This document shows positions 63,730-64,000 of a stretch of 64,000 nt of DNA, one piece after another. The stretch is from the NCBI GenBank assembly GCA_016124525.1, contig WGNO01000009.1, positions 1-64,000 of the forward strand, read 5' to 3'. The DNA comes from Nostoc sp. RI_552 (GTDB lineage: Bacteria; Cyanobacteriota; Cyanobacteriia; Cyanobacteriales; Nostocaceae). The notes under the pieces were generated by a model. It was given only the letters and a program-made list of their open reading frames with translations, had not been told where the DNA came from and searched no databases. The translations under genes were made by a program, and so were the position numbers. Each line of letters opens with the position of its first letter. Within the stretch, counting starts at the first letter, position 1.

Positions 63730-64000
63730 CTACTTGCCAATATCCTCATGCCATAATTGGGGATTAGCGGCAATAAATTCACTCATCATTTGTTCGCACT
63801 CATCAAGATTGAGATCAATGACTTCTACACCGTGGGATACCATAAATTCTTTAGCACCTGGAAAAGTTCTCGATTCACCTACGATGACTTTTTTAATACC
63901 AAATTGCACTACTGCACCAGCGCACAAATAGCACGGCATTAAGGTTGAATAGAGTGTTGTATTTTTATAGCTACCAACTCTACCAGCATTGCGGAGACAA
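63730..64000 (-). CDS. Cytosine/nucleoside deaminase, C-terminal part (runs off window)
   Basis: The frame is open from base 63999 (minus strand) to the stop near 63730, about 89 residues. It reads CLRNAGRVGSYKNTTLYSTL, then MPCYLCAGAVVQFGIKKVIV, where P-C-x-x-C binds the catalytic zinc, and ends IAANPQLWHEDIGK. The sequence resembles the yeast-type cytosine deaminase group more than tRNA-adenosine deaminases. The H-A-E motif and N-terminus lie outside the window. It probably deaminates cytosine or a related base in the cytoplasm. Confidence 0.8.
   Translation of the reverse strand, partial: CLRNAGRVGSYKNTTLYSTLMPCYLCAGAVVQFGIKKVIVGESRTFPGAKEFMVSHGVEVIDLNLDECEQMMSEFIAANPQLWHEDIGK

Noticed and set aside
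1-64000. tRNA genes, rRNA genes or a CRISPR array
   Set aside because: I looked for T-loop strings followed by CCA-less acceptor ends and for regularly spaced direct repeats in the spacers and saw none. A tool search could still find one.

Overview
This window reads as chromosome of a filamentous, probably heterocyst-forming cyanobacterium (order Nostocales). The evidence is AT-rich DNA with scattered HIP1 octamers (GCGATCGC), plus cyanobacterial marker genes: crtR, menB/menD, tatC, a pspA/vipp1 pair, DUF3086 and DUF3119 proteins, an MlaE/TGD1-type permease, a TIGR03792-like protein and a CcbP-like calcium-binding protein. I cannot name the genus. I saw no rRNA, tRNA or CRISPR array.

Left part (1-9.3 kb) is accessory and scarred. 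It starts inside an ISKra4-like insertion sequence that has cut off the 5' part of a large helical-repeat protein with a C-terminal PD-(D/E)XK nuclease-like domain. It continues with a decayed wzt fragment, an intact ABC-2 polysaccharide exporter pair (wzm/wzt-like), a GT4 glycosyltransferase, a protein with two methyltransferase domains and a glycosyltransferase C-terminal scrap. No HIP1 site occurs before 9299.

From 9.5 to 30 kb the content is mostly core: an RND efflux pair, a small hypothetical gene, an exported methyltransferase, a flavin monooxygenase, a lytic transglycosylase and tatC. A leftward lipid/envelope block follows (plsY, DUF3086, DUF3119, MlaE permease), then sppA, aroH, crtR and pyruvate kinase. 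A dispersed 51-nt inverted repeat brackets sppA-aroH, and one copy abuts a dead four-helix-bundle gene. A possible structured leader lies upstream of pyk.

From 30 to 44 kb lies a second surface-glycan locus. One arm runs left (gloB, gmd, GT4). The other runs right: two GT4 enzymes, an MsbA/HepA-type ABC exporter, another glycosyltransferase, a pyruvyltransferase-like protein, a GT10 fucosyltransferase-like protein and three tandem GT8-like paralogues. Together they could make and export a decorated polysaccharide or glycolipid. The rightward arm and its triplet are the best candidates here for an undescribed pathway.

From 44 to 61 kb is housekeeping: rplI-dnaB, FKBP, a phasin-like protein, rlmN, uvrC, an aminotransferase, thioredoxin, pspA/vipp1, a DciA-like helicase loader, phylloquinone genes menD/menB and folB. 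Two pseudogenes (tnpB remnant, small hypothetical) lie near 56 kb. The right end carries a patatin-like phospholipase with an unusual inserted beta-rich segment, a CcbP-like protein and a cytosine-deaminase-like gene that runs off the window.
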